From NCBI GenBank assembly GCA_009774245.1, contig VSNM01000013.1, positions 36,664 to 100,663 on the forward strand: a stretch of 64,000 bases of DNA, given 5' to 3'. Below the pieces are notes generated by a model that saw nothing but the letters and a program-made list of their open reading frames with translations, had not been told where the DNA came from and made no database searches. Shown here in pieces: positions 26,488 through 34,775 of the stretch. Source of the stretch: Lachnospiraceae bacterium (GTDB taxonomy: Bacteria > Bacillota > Clostridia > Lachnospirales > Lachnospiraceae). Made by a program: the position numbers and the translations under genes. Numbering within the stretch: the stretch's first letter is position 1; each line of letters opens with the position of its first letter.

Positions 26488-26649
26488 CTACTGCTCCATG
26501 CACACTTCAACCATTTTCTTCATAAAAGGCAAGTCGCCCCAATCGGGGTTGTCTATCCTGAATGTGCATCCGCATACACCGTCAAAGTCTTTCCCAAAGA
26601 TAGTCTTTTTTCTGCCGCCGCTGCAGGAACCGCAATGGTCGCAAAATTT
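26488..26649 (-). pseudogene. In-frame coding extension beyond the MerR stop codon
   Basis: Directly after the TAA of the MerR-type gene the same frame continues for 53 codons before a TAG at 26488. The residues look like real protein: KFCDHCGSCSGGRKK near the start and FGKDFDGVCGCTFRIDNPDWG in the middle, with paired Cys, then PFMKKMVEVCMEQ. Either the TAA is a nonsense mutation in a longer regulator, or this is the surviving 3' end of another Cys-containing protein. Confidence 0.5.
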
Positions 26650-27600
26650 TTACCCCCGGATTTTTATGGGCACATACAGATCCATCTGGTCATATCCCAG
26701 GGCGTTCTTAATCTCCTCTGTCGGGTTGACCATATGCCCCATTGTCCGGCGTCCCTGCCGCTCATCGAGCTCAAACCCGCTATTTTCCAGCCATTTTAAA
26801 ATACCTGAATACACCCTGCCGCCCATATCGTCATCTCCGTCTACCGACATCGCCTCAGCGTACAGACCGCCCTCAAACTCTACCAGATCATAGGGCAGCA
26901 CATCTTCCCGGGTAACCCATTCCTCGACCGCCCATATCCACTCGGCTCTCATATCTTCCTCAAACCAGAGAAAATCAGGAGCGTCATATATCATTTTCCG
27001 GACAAGATGATTGTGCGCCTCCTGCCACTGCTGAAAAGCGCCCAAAACGTTTTCGATCGTATCCTTGCCGGACGAAAACGCCCGAAAGGGATTGATCTGG
27101 ATAATCCGTACTTCGGGCGCTTTCTTGAGCTTGTCCGTAACATCCAGTAAACGATTGACTGGTGATGCGTTCCCGTCATAAGAAATATTTGTAATGTGGT
27201 TTTCGATTGTTGCTGCTTTTTCATACAGCCTCTTCACGTCAGCGTCCCTGCCAAAATCCGCCTGTCTGATCTGTCCAATAAATTCCAGTATGATATTCTT
27301 TAGATCTCTTAGCAGCGCAACCTCGTCATCTATATCCTTCGTTTTCTTTTCCAGAACCTCCAAAAGAATCTCCGTACCAGCCGATTGAAAGATCAACTGA
27401 ATGTCCTTAATGCTAATATTTAATTTTCGCAAAATCAAGATCTGCTCCAGACGCTTGACCGCCTGCTGGTCATACAGCCTGTATGCGTACTCCGCACTCC
27501 TCGTACTTTTGATCAGCCCCATATCCTCATAATAGCGCAGCGCCCTTGCAGATATGTCATATCTGGACGAAACCTCCCTTATTTTCAGTAACTCTGCCAT
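26650..27600 (-). CDS. MerR-family regulator with GyrI-like effector domain
   Basis: 316 residues. N-terminal MerR winged helix (LKIREVSSRYDISARALRYYEDMGLI), a dimerisation coiled coil near 80-130, and a C-terminal GyrI-like effector-binding domain ending MDLYVPIKIRG. BmrR-like regulators of this build sense drugs or lipophilic cations. AAAGGAAAG precedes the ATG at 27600. The stop codon is followed in the same frame by 53 further codons, so the original protein may have been longer. Confidence 0.85.
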   Translation of the reverse strand: MAELLKIREVSSRYDISARALRYYEDMGLIKSTRSAEYAYRLYDQQAVKRLEQILILRKLNISIKDIQLIFQSAGTEILLEVLEKKTKDIDDEVALLRDLKNIILEFIGQIRQADFGRDADVKRLYEKAATIENHITNISYDGNASPVNRLLDVTDKLKKAPEVRIIQINPFRAFSSGKDTIENVLGAFQQWQEAHNHLVRKMIYDAPDFLWFEEDMRAEWIWAVEEWVTREDVLPYDLVEFEGGLYAEAMSVDGDDDMGGRVYSGILKWLENSGFELDERQGRRTMGHMVNPTEEIKNALGYDQMDLYVPIKIRG

Positions 27601-27704
27601 GCAAAACTTTCCTTTCATGCTTTTGCATTTATTATAACAGCTTCCCTAACGGCAGAGTCAATCCCCTTCGATAAAAATTGTCGTAATATCTGAAACGAAT
27701 TTAA

Positions 27705-27955
27705 AGGTAGTGTTCTTCTCTTCTGCTTTTCCACTCTTTTTCCTCGAACGCATACTGTTTCAAAACCTCATCATGATAGACTGTTTCATGCATTTCTTTC
27801 CATAATTTCCAAAAGTCCAGCCGCCTGATCTCTGCTGTCAGATAAGCGATCACCCGCGCCGGAAGAAACAGCGAGAACTGCGCAAGCTCCGCCAGTTCCG
27901 CATCGTCCGTCTGCTCCCGCTCTTCCCTGTTCCTTCGGAGAAGTCCGATCTGGCC
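27705..27955 (-). pseudogene. Partial duplicate of the 501-residue gene at 29.2-30.7 kb
   Basis: About 235 bases are nearly identical to 29758-29990, differing by a few substitutions and a six-base deletion, on the same strand. They encode an internal piece (LLRRNREEREQTDDAELAE... to LKQYAFEE) with neither end of the gene. The right boundary lies just before a MITE. Confidence 0.85.
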
Positions 27956-27973
27956 AGGCCTTGTGAAATTTGT

Positions 27974-28106
27974 GTTACTGTTCACACAGGACTTAGCATT
28001 TACTGCTAAGTCCGTGCGAAAACGTAGCGGTTGCAAGTAAAAATCCATTTGCGAAGCAAATTTTGCATGGATTTTTACCTGTTACTGGAACGGAGTGAAC
28101 AGTAAC
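27974..28106. mobile_element. MITE with 8-bp target duplication
   Basis: 133 bp with termini GTTACTGTTCAC and GTGAACAGTAAC, flanked on both sides by the direct repeat AAATTTGT (27966-27973 and 28107-28114). Inside are two strong hairpins: GGACTTAGCA/TGCTAAGTCC and AAAAATCCAT.../...ATGGATTTTT. An 8-bp AT-rich duplication fits mobilisation by an ISL3- or IS256-type transposase in trans. Confidence 0.82.
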
Positions 28107-28198
28107 AAATTTGTGAATGACCATTGCTGTAACTTGCTGCAATGGTAGACTTTACACTTCAAATGTGATATACTTCATTCATAGGGAGGTACAAGCGT

Positions 28199-28474
28199 AT
28201 GAGTGACAATGAATTATTATTAGCAATATCTGAAATGCTGGACAAGAAACTTGATGCAAGACTAAACCCAATTGAGAATAGGATTAAACGTATAGAAGTA
28301 GATATACTCGAAAGTCAAGTAATCCCACGTTTGAACACTATCGAATCTTGTTACACTTCTACTTTTGACAGATACAAAGACAGTGTTGAGGATTACGAAG
28401 CAATCAAACAAGACATTTCTATCATGAAAAAAGTAATTACAGAGCATAGCGAAAAATTACAAAAATTTGCATAA
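28199..28474 (+). CDS. Small coiled-coil protein
   Basis: 91 residues with heptad-like spacing throughout (EMLDKKLDARLNPIENRIKRIE and ISIMKKVITEHSEKLQKF), predicted to form a long coiled coil. GGGAGG precedes the ATG. Small proteins of this type are frequent in Lachnospiraceae accessory regions and have no known function. The MITE ends ~90 bases upstream and may provide or modify its promoter. Confidence 0.68.
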   Translation: MSDNELLLAISEMLDKKLDARLNPIENRIKRIEVDILESQVIPRLNTIESCYTSTFDRYKDSVEDYEAIKQDISIMKKVITEHSEKLQKFA

Positions 28475-28562
28475 CAACTACATAATGTATACCACATGAA
28501 AAGTGTAAGGTCTATTGAATTATCAAGGGCTTTGCACTTTTTATTTTAGGAGGACAACGACA

Positions 28563-28673
28563 ATGATAAAAACAGTCACATACTTTGAGTATCAAGCATT
28601 AAAGGTAATCGGTAAGAAGATAACTGTATTAAGGGCTAACAACAATACAGCAACAATAGTTATAGGTAAATAA
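28563..28673 (+). CDS. 36-residue small protein
   Basis: MIKTVTYFEYQALKVIGKK... to a TAA at 28671, preceded by AGGAGG with good spacing. It follows the coiled-coil gene by 88 bases on the same strand. The strong ribosome binding site is the main reason to accept it. Function unknown. Confidence 0.5.
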   Translation: MIKTVTYFEYQALKVIGKKITVLRANNNTATIVIGK

Positions 28674-28689
28674 GCAAAATCGTAAAAAT

Positions 28690-28730
28690 AAGGCATACCA
28701 ATTAAGTCCATCCTATCCGATATGCCTTAA
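28690..28730. terminator. Bidirectional hairpin between convergent small genes
   Basis: AAGGCATA pairs with TATGCCTT around a 23-base loop, with A/T-rich flanks on both sides, lying between the 36-residue gene and the convergent 72-residue gene. Confidence 0.55.
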
Positions 28731-28741
28731 TATACTATTTC

Positions 28742-28960
28742 TTACATTCTCATCAATTCAGTCTCGTTTATTTCATTATAAATAAACTCAGCCCATTCCT
28801 GTACTGTATCATGCTCAACATAGTTCTTATCCCGCCGCAATGATTCTGATAAGTAGGAATTTTGAACAGCACGATACGCCTCTACTTCATTCATACTGTA
28901 CTCCCTCACCAGAGTATCTTTAACAAATCCCTTAAATTCCCTAATTTCTGCATTTGTCAT
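28742..28960 (-). CDS. Small hypothetical protein
   Basis: 72 residues beginning MTNAEIREFKGFVKDTL, acidic and helical, ending NEINETELMRM. The ATG at 28960 has AAGG eight bases upstream. The size and the upstream frame of small genes recall toxin-antitoxin or phage-derived proteins, but no family is recognised. Confidence 0.55.
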   Translation of the reverse strand: MTNAEIREFKGFVKDTLVREYSMNEVEAYRAVQNSYLSESLRRDKNYVEHDTVQEWAEFIYNEINETELMRM

Positions 28961-28969
28961 ACTGCTCAC

Positions 28970-29198
28970 CTTCTTTCTATTAACTTTAAATACTTTTCTT
29001 TGGTTGTTATTAAAGGTAGTGTAAAAAAGACAACAACTAAGCAGCGTAGCGTATGTCTACACCTTCCTAAGGGATGGCTTCAAGGACATCCTCCAGGAGC
29101 TCATGGAGGCAGACCACCCATTAAACACTGCACCCTTGCTGGGCGCACTTACTTTCCACGCCAAGCACAAGATGAACCGGACGAAAATATCCTCGATG
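28970..29198 (+). pseudogene. Gene remnants, including a PD-(D/E)XK fragment
   Basis: Plus-strand frames show two short relics. Near 29060-29115, FLRDGFKDILQELMEAD resembles the start of an IS256-type transposase. Near 29170-29215, PDENILDVKIRN matches the core strand of the Rpn-type nuclease at 31 kb (compare NFILDVKI there). Neither has a start or an intact frame. The relics run into the 3' end of the following minus-strand gene. Confidence 0.45.
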
Positions 29199-30704
29199 TC
29201 AAAATCCGAAATACCTCTGTCTCAATGTCCTGTTTGCCATAACACTCAGATACCGCTTCAGCCTGATCCGACCTATATTATGGGTGACTTGCCGGCTTGT
29301 GACCTCCCAGCTATACTCGCCTGTCTTTATGATACTGCCCTCCTCCCTGTTGTCATCGGCAAGCTTTCTCAACTGCTCTACTGCCGCCCTGTATTCCCTC
29401 TTGCTGCCATTCTGAAGAAAATCATAGAACATACTATGGAATGGATAGATACGTTTATAATAATGATTAATCTCGACAAGAAGAGTCAAAAAGTCTTTCA
29501 GAAATTCATTCTGTTCCAGTTCCCCCTGCGCTATTTTCTCTGCAAGCTCCCTGTGTTCCAGCGCAAGCGCCTTTAACCACTGATTCAGTTCCCCTGAGAG
29601 AATGACCTCATCAGAGCCATCCCACCAATACATCCTGTCATCATCTGAAATGAAATATTTGGGTTTGTCTTGTGCTTCCTCCGGTGTGTCCAAAAATACA
29701 AAATGACCATCCTGGCGCAGAAATTCACTGGTACGAACCGGCGGTATCGGGGCTTCTCTCCTGCTTTTCCACTCTTTTTCCAGTTCCTCGAACGCATACT
29801 GTTTCAAAACCTCATCATGATAGACTGTTTCACGCATTTCTTTCCATAATTTCCAGAAGTCCAGCCGCCTGATCTCTGCTGTCAGATAAGCGATCACCCG
29901 CGCCGGAAGAAACAGCGAGAACTGCGCAAGCTCCGCCAGTTCCGCATCGTCCGTCTGCTCCCGCTCTTCCCTGTTCCTTCGGAGAAGTCCCTGAATCTGT
30001 TCCATGGCATCGTCTGTATTTGCCTCCAAAAACCTCGTGACTGCTTTTTTGCACCGATATACATCTGCAGGATAGGAATCCTGACTGAAATCCTGCTCTG
30101 CCAGGCTCTCCGTCCCCTTTATTATATACAACAGATCTGCAAATTCCAACCCTCCTATAGCGCGCCACATACTATATGGAATAAATTCCATAACCTTATA
30201 TGCCGTGAGCGTCCTTTCTGAAGCCTCTTCCGAAAGGGCATATTTTTCTACGCAGTCCCACAAACGAAACCTTTTCTTCAGGGAATATGCCGTCCCCAAA
30301 AGATGGTTGATCCAACCGACAAATTTATCCGCGTTGATAACACAATCGTTTACTTCTGTAACCCCGGCATCATCGTCATTGACTTCATACAGAAAATGGA
30401 TAGCCGTGACGACATCACAAAATTCAAAATTTCCTATTTTCCCCGAGTAGAAGCATGTTTTGTTTGAATCATACCCGGCCGTCTCCCATATGTCATCCTC
30501 AAAATAATTGTAATCAAAATAAACCCTTCCCTCCCGACATATTTCCACAGGCTTTAACAGTGCCATATCATATCCATATAGACTGACACGCTCATAATCC
30601 ATCATACCGCCATAATTCGCCAGCTTTACGACCTGCCTGAAAAACTCCTCTTTCCGTTCTTCCGGAATATCCATACTCCCTGTATAATAACCATACGTTC
30701 CCAT
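29199..30704 (-). CDS. Conserved Lachnospiraceae-type hypothetical protein
   Basis: 501 residues beginning MGTYGYYTGSMDIPEERKEEFF. It is strongly acidic and aromatic, with YDYNYFEDDIWETAGYDSN-like sequence near 65-90 and a helical C-terminal half (LAEKIAQGELEQNEFLKDF). No membrane segment or known domain. GGGGGA lies nine bases before the ATG at 30704. Proteins with this opening are, to my recollection, often found as families in gut Lachnospiraceae. The last ~20 residues overlap remnant DNA, so the natural C-terminus may have been altered. An internal part is duplicated at 27.7 kb. Confidence 0.7.
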   Translation of the reverse strand: MGTYGYYTGSMDIPEERKEEFFRQVVKLANYGGMMDYERVSLYGYDMALLKPVEICREGRVYFDYNYFEDDIWETAGYDSNKTCFYSGKIGNFEFCDVVTAIHFLYEVNDDDAGVTEVNDCVINADKFVGWINHLLGTAYSLKKRFRLWDCVEKYALSEEASERTLTAYKVMEFIPYSMWRAIGGLEFADLLYIIKGTESLAEQDFSQDSYPADVYRCKKAVTRFLEANTDDAMEQIQGLLRRNREEREQTDDAELAELAQFSLFLPARVIAYLTAEIRRLDFWKLWKEMRETVYHDEVLKQYAFEELEKEWKSRREAPIPPVRTSEFLRQDGHFVFLDTPEEAQDKPKYFISDDDRMYWWDGSDEVILSGELNQWLKALALEHRELAEKIAQGELEQNEFLKDFLTLLVEINHYYKRIYPFHSMFYDFLQNGSKREYRAAVEQLRKLADDNREEGSIIKTGEYSWEVTSRQVTHNIGRIRLKRYLSVMANRTLRQRYFGF

Positions 30705-31043
30705 AGCGCGTTCCCCCTTAAAATCCAAAATTTCGAACCAGCTCTATTATAAACCAGTTACACGGGATTGTCATTGACGGCATAGTTTAAAAAGTGTCTT
30801 GCTATGACGATACCTACTTTTCCAGCGGATTTATTGAACATTTTTCAAACATGTTTCTGTTAAAAGCCATCATTAACAGTAACTACACAAAAATGTCCAA
30901 ACATACATTCCCCGAAATGTAAAAACTCGCACTTGTTTTCACCATTTTCAAATGATACAATCATATCTGTGATATATTTTTTCTGAAGCGCTTCAAGAAC
31001 TTATCAATGACAAATACTATAAATTTCAGAAAGGATTCTCTTT
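30705..31043. other. AT-rich intergenic region
   Basis: 339 bases without a gene. It holds a GAAATGTAAAAACTCGCAC stretch (30914-30932) similar to the tandem repeats at 51.54 kb, and otherwise only AT-rich sequence with promoters that cannot be chosen by eye. AAAGGA before 31044 is the ribosome binding site of the next gene. Confidence 0.5.
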
Positions 31044-31965
31044 ATGAACAACTCACAAATGAATACACTGAAAAATGCAACAGGGAAAATCGACTACACT
31101 CTCATGAATGACTGTATGTTTCACTCTGTTATGACCAGAAATATTACTGTCCTGAAAGGACTGGTCTGCGCACTGCTCCACCTGAAACCGGACAGGGTTC
31201 GGTCCATCGAAGTCCTGAACCCATATGAACTGGGCGAAGATGTTCGCGACAAAAATTTCATCCTCGATGTCAAAATCTGTCTCAACAACAGTACCGTCGT
31301 CAACATTGAACTGCAGGTTCAGCCGCAGAAATACTGGAATAACCGTTCCCTCACCTATCTCTGCCGGCTCTTTGACAACTTAAAGAAAGGGGCTTCGTAT
31401 TCCGATATCATGCCCGCGTACCACATCGGCATCCTCGATTTTACGCTTTTTCCCAAACACCCTGAGTTTTATGCCACCTATAAGATGAAAAATGTCCGAA
31501 AACACTATATTTATAATAGCAAATTCACCTTAAATGTGTTAAACTTGAAGCAGATCAAACTGGCTACGAACGGGGACAAACTCTGGAAGCTTGACTTCTG
31601 GGCCCGTCTTTTCAAAGCTACTACTTGGGAGGAAAAATCACTGGAGGTGATTAAAAATGTTAGCTCAACAGGACAATGTTTTTCAGGAAACCTGCGAGAC
31701 GGTATTCCGACTCAATCAGGACAAAAAGGTGCGCTACTGGTGTCAAGCCCGCGAGGAAGCCGAACGCATCGCACGCACCACCAAACAGGACTATGAGAAA
31801 AGGCTCGCGAAGAAGGATAAGGCTTTGGCGGAGAAGGACAATGCTTTGGCGGAGAAGAACAACACGATCGCCGAAGATAAACGTCTGATCGCTGAAAAGG
31901 ATAAGGCTTTAGCGGAGAAGGACGCACAGATCGCTTTACTGAAGGCGCAACTGAATCAAAAATGA
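31044..31965 (+). pseudogene. Rpn-type PD-(D/E)XK nuclease family gene, frame-disrupted
   Basis: The first frame (31044-31796) opens with the family N-terminus and the catalytic core: ILDVKICLNN (Asp) and IELQVQ (E-x-Q), then YLCRLFDNLKKG and PAYHIGILDF. After WEEKSLEVIKN it runs into unrelated residues, while the family's usual C-terminus continues in the next frame from 31657. Removing one A from the run at 31653-31657 would join them. Members (PDDEXK_2, once called putative transposases) promote recombination. A single-base frameshift is the simplest reading; internal initiation is possible because of the site described for the next entry. Confidence 0.75.
31657..31965 (+). CDS. C-terminal coiled-coil part of the Rpn-type protein, with its own ribosome binding site
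   Basis: 102 residues from ATG 31657. The start corresponds to the family C-terminus (FQETCETVFRLNQDKKVR) and is followed by four near-repeats of a KDKALAEKD motif, a predicted coiled coil. GGAGGTGATT lies five bases upstream, a near-perfect Shine-Dalgarno sequence inside the upstream coding frame, so this part may be made independently, much as Rpn genes are reported to encode C-terminal fragments. That link is inference. Confidence 0.55.
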   Translation: MLAQQDNVFQETCETVFRLNQDKKVRYWCQAREEAERIARTTKQDYEKRLAKKDKALAEKDNALAEKNNTIAEDKRLIAEKDKALAEKDAQIALLKAQLNQK

Positions 31966-31967
31966 CG

Positions 31968-32007
31968 CAAAGAACCCCAGACAAATATACCTGTCTGGGA
32001 TTCTTTG
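31968..32007 (+). terminator. Bidirectional terminator
   Basis: CAAAGAACCCCAGACA pairs with TGTCTGGGATTCTTTG around an eight-base loop, with T-rich sequence after it, three bases beyond the Rpn-type frame. Confidence 0.8.
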
Positions 32008-32031
32008 ATTTAGATTAGGTTAGGTTGTTTA

Positions 32032-32152
32032 TTCACGGCAAATGAAATCTGCCGTGAATGTTGCGCCCGCCGCAACCGCAAAGCGGTATAAGATTTTTCT
32101 CATTACGGCTTGTGCGCAAATTTTATACTGAGCGGTCAATTTTTTTGACCGC
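32032..32152. repeat. Cluster of short palindromes downstream of flgE
   Basis: CACGGCA/TGCCGTG (32034-32056), CCGC/GCGG near 32072-32090 and GCGGTCAA/TTGACCGC (32132-32152, loop of T's). None has a terminator tail for the minus strand. They fill the gap where relatives would continue with motA, motB and fliL. Confidence 0.5.
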
Positions 32153-32184
32153 CAATATAGCTTGTTAATCAGATAATCTTTTTA

Positions 32185-34236
32185 TTATCTCTTCAGATTG
32201 ATCAGTTCCTCAAGCAGTGTATCTGATACTGTGATGGTACGGCTGTTTGCCTGGAAACCTCTCTGTGTGGTGATCATGTCGGTAAACTGCTGGGAGAGAT
32301 CCACGTTCGACATCTCAAGAATACCGCTGGTGATCGAGCCGATACCCTCTGCCTTGATGTCCACGAGGGAGGCATCGCCGGAGCTGGCCGTTGTCTGGTA
32401 GAGGTTGTCGCCGGAGTTCTCAAGTCCCATGGCGTTTGCAAATTTTGCCACGCAGATCTGTCCGAGTCTTGTGATGTGCCCGTTGCTGTAGCTTGCCGTG
32501 ACGATACCGTCCGTGCCGACAGACACGCCGAGCAGCTTTCCGACCTTTGTTCCGTCAAGGCGCTTGCCCTCTACTGTCGATTTGTGGTCGTTGCTCACAT
32601 TCTTCGTGCCTGACATATCAACCGTGACATTCTCAAAGTTTCCTCTGTCATTGATCGTGCTCAGGTTGATCGTGAAGGTGCTGTTTCCCATGGAATCCAC
32701 ATATCGGAATTCACCGTTGCCTGTGTCATACTGCACTGTGAACACGGAATCGTCAAGTATGCTGGATACATCCACAGCAACCTTGTTCGAATCCGTCATT
32801 CCTAGCAGTTTGATCGTATACTGCCCTGGAATTGGTGCACTATCCTGCATCGTCTCCGTTGTCGTATACTGCTGGGTCTTTCCGTCGCTCGCTTTAAGCT
32901 GCAACAACTTACGCATCGCATCGCTCTGTGCATCTGTTACCTCCAAAGGATCTCTTTTTCCATTTGCATCAACAGTTTCAAACTTGTATTTTGTCACCGT
33001 GTCACCATTATCATCCACATATGTCTGTGACGTCGCTGCAATTGTTGATGTTGCCGCGGTATTTACGTTACCGCCAAGAGCACACGCAACAAATCCATTG
33101 GCATTTTTCACGTCCGCAGGAGTTATATTAGGAATATTATACAACATTTTTGCAACATCATCATCAACTTTTGCAGCATCTGCTATGGGATACTCCACTT
33201 TATTATCCGTTACATATCCTGTATCTCCTGAAAACTCTACAGTCAACGTTATATTAAGCAAATCACTTGCAGCATCAGGCGCTAAATCAGGATTATTGGC
33301 AAAAAATTGTTTCAAATCTACGGTTACAGTATCTTTTTCTCCCATAGTATGATCGCCAGCAACAATTGATTGTTTCGGTGCTACGGGTGTATTTCCATTA
33401 ATCTCAGCCCAGATATCCTTAATCAGCTTCTCAGTCGCCTCTGGAGAGTCAATCGTTGCCAGATCCTTTTTTTCACCATTAACCTGATAAGAGAACGACA
33501 GTTTAGAAGTATCAACCTTATAAATATTGGCAGGCATATGATAGATACTCTCTGTATTCGTTACCTCTCTGGTCGAATTGCTGATCGATGTCGCCGGCAA
33601 AATGCCAAACTTCAGATTGTAGGGATATCCCGCACTGTCATAGACCTCAAAATTGACGATCTTGCCATCCTTTGTCTGCAGATCCGAATCATCCTTGTCG
33701 ATGATACCCGCGATCTGCGCATTCTTTGTGGCATCCGCATTATACTCATTACTTGCCTTGGTGTTGATCGGTCCGACCGTACCTTTTACGATGTTCCCTT
33801 CCTTGTCAACGCCCCAGCCCTGCACGATGTAGCCGGTGCTCGCCATACAGAGGTTTCCCGCGTCGTCCACGTCGAACGATCCGTCTCTTGTGTAGTATGT
33901 GCTTGTTCCGTCGCTCACCACGAAGAATGCCTCGCCGGAGATCTTCAAGTCAAACGGGTTTCCGGTCGACTGGTTCCCGCCCTCCTGCGTGATGGTCGTA
34001 TTGATCGCCGCCGCCTTTACACCCAGACCGATCTGCCTGGGGTTCGTACCGCCTGTGCCGTTTGCCGCGTTGGCGCCTGTCGCCGCCTGCGTCGTCTGGT
34101 AGAGCATATCGGAGAAGTTCATCTGCTTTGCCTTGAATGCTGTCGTGTTCACGTTTGCAATGTTGTTACCAATAACGTCCATTCTTGTCTGGTGTGTCCT
34201 AAGACCTGATACACCAGAGAAAAGTGATCTCATCAT
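32185..34236 (-). CDS. flgE: Flagellar hook protein FlgE
   Basis: 683 residues, building the hook of the flagellum. The N-terminal rod/hook signature is MRSLFSGVSGLRTHQTRMDVIGNNIANVNTTAFK and the C-terminal helix is LSQQFTDMITTQRGFQANSRTITVSDTLLEELINLK; these pair in the D0 domain. The variable middle (~200-560) is long. AGGAGG lies ten bases before the ATG at 34236; the frame continues upstream to 34305 without a site. It is the last gene of the operon here; flbD/motA/motB/fliL, which normally follow, are absent from the window. Confidence 0.95.
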   Translation of the reverse strand: MMRSLFSGVSGLRTHQTRMDVIGNNIANVNTTAFKAKQMNFSDMLYQTTQAATGANAANGTGGTNPRQIGLGVKAAAINTTITQEGGNQSTGNPFDLKISGEAFFVVSDGTSTYYTRDGSFDVDDAGNLCMASTGYIVQGWGVDKEGNIVKGTVGPINTKASNEYNADATKNAQIAGIIDKDDSDLQTKDGKIVNFEVYDSAGYPYNLKFGILPATSISNSTREVTNTESIYHMPANIYKVDTSKLSFSYQVNGEKKDLATIDSPEATEKLIKDIWAEINGNTPVAPKQSIVAGDHTMGEKDTVTVDLKQFFANNPDLAPDAASDLLNITLTVEFSGDTGYVTDNKVEYPIADAAKVDDDVAKMLYNIPNITPADVKNANGFVACALGGNVNTAATSTIAATSQTYVDDNGDTVTKYKFETVDANGKRDPLEVTDAQSDAMRKLLQLKASDGKTQQYTTTETMQDSAPIPGQYTIKLLGMTDSNKVAVDVSSILDDSVFTVQYDTGNGEFRYVDSMGNSTFTINLSTINDRGNFENVTVDMSGTKNVSNDHKSTVEGKRLDGTKVGKLLGVSVGTDGIVTASYSNGHITRLGQICVAKFANAMGLENSGDNLYQTTASSGDASLVDIKAEGIGSITSGILEMSNVDLSQQFTDMITTQRGFQANSRTITVSDTLLEELINLKR

Positions 34237-34343
34237 AATTAAGTGACCTCCTAAATCATATTTGCCGTTTATCTTCCCCTCATCCGTCATTCCGAGGGAT
34301 CCCAAGCCTCCTTAAAAGGTCCGGCTTTGTCTCACATCCTGTA

Positions 34344-34751
34344 TTAGATAATCACGGCTCCATCAATGTTTGTGTAGATATTTTCATCCGCTTCTGTCTG
34401 ATCCATCGCTGTGATGACTGTGTTGCTCTTGGTGTTTACGATAAATGCAAGCTGGTCCACGAGCACCAGCGAATCCCTGATCCCCTTCTCGCCTGCCTTT
34501 TTCGTGCCGTCATTCAACCTTTCCAGTTGTCTGTCCGTCAATTCGATATTCCTGTCGTTGAGCCGGTTTGCCGCATGCTTTGAAAACCTCACATGCTCTG
34601 TCGTCTGCAGCTTCGGCATTTGCTGTTTCTGAAGGATCTCCTCAAAGCTCATGCCCTGCGGCGCCTTGTTTCCCGAATTGGCTTTCTGCTGTCTCAGATA
34701 CTGATCCTGCAGCTGTTCAATGGAAAGGAACTGACTGTTTTTCACATTCAT
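34344..34751 (-). CDS. Flagellar operon protein (TIGR02530 type)
   Basis: 135 residues with the family core FSKHAANRLNDRNIELTDRQLERLNDGTKKAGEKGI and DQLAFIVNTKSNTVITAMD. Found between flgD and flgE in many Firmicutes. Its precise role is not established. GGGAGGG is six bases before the ATG. Confidence 0.9.
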   Translation of the reverse strand: MNVKNSQFLSIEQLQDQYLRQQKANSGNKAPQGMSFEEILQKQQMPKLQTTEHVRFSKHAANRLNDRNIELTDRQLERLNDGTKKAGEKGIRDSLVLVDQLAFIVNTKSNTVITAMDQTEADENIYTNIDGAVII

Positions 34752-34775
34752 CTGAATCCCTCCCTCTCATAAAAC

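Noticed and set aside
26479..26893. Plus-strand open frames near 26.5-26.9 kb
   Set aside because: They are opposite the MerR-type gene and its in-frame tail, which show the real protein signal on the minus strand.
32132..32152. GCGGTCAA/TTGACCGC palindrome as the flgE terminator
   Set aside because: The T's are in the loop and no T-tract follows on the minus strand, so it does not fit an intrinsic terminator for flgE.
33370..34209. Plus-strand open frame of 279 residues opposite flgE
   Set aside because: Antisense shadow of flgE; Arg/Val/Cys-rich sequence with no family resemblance and no start signal.
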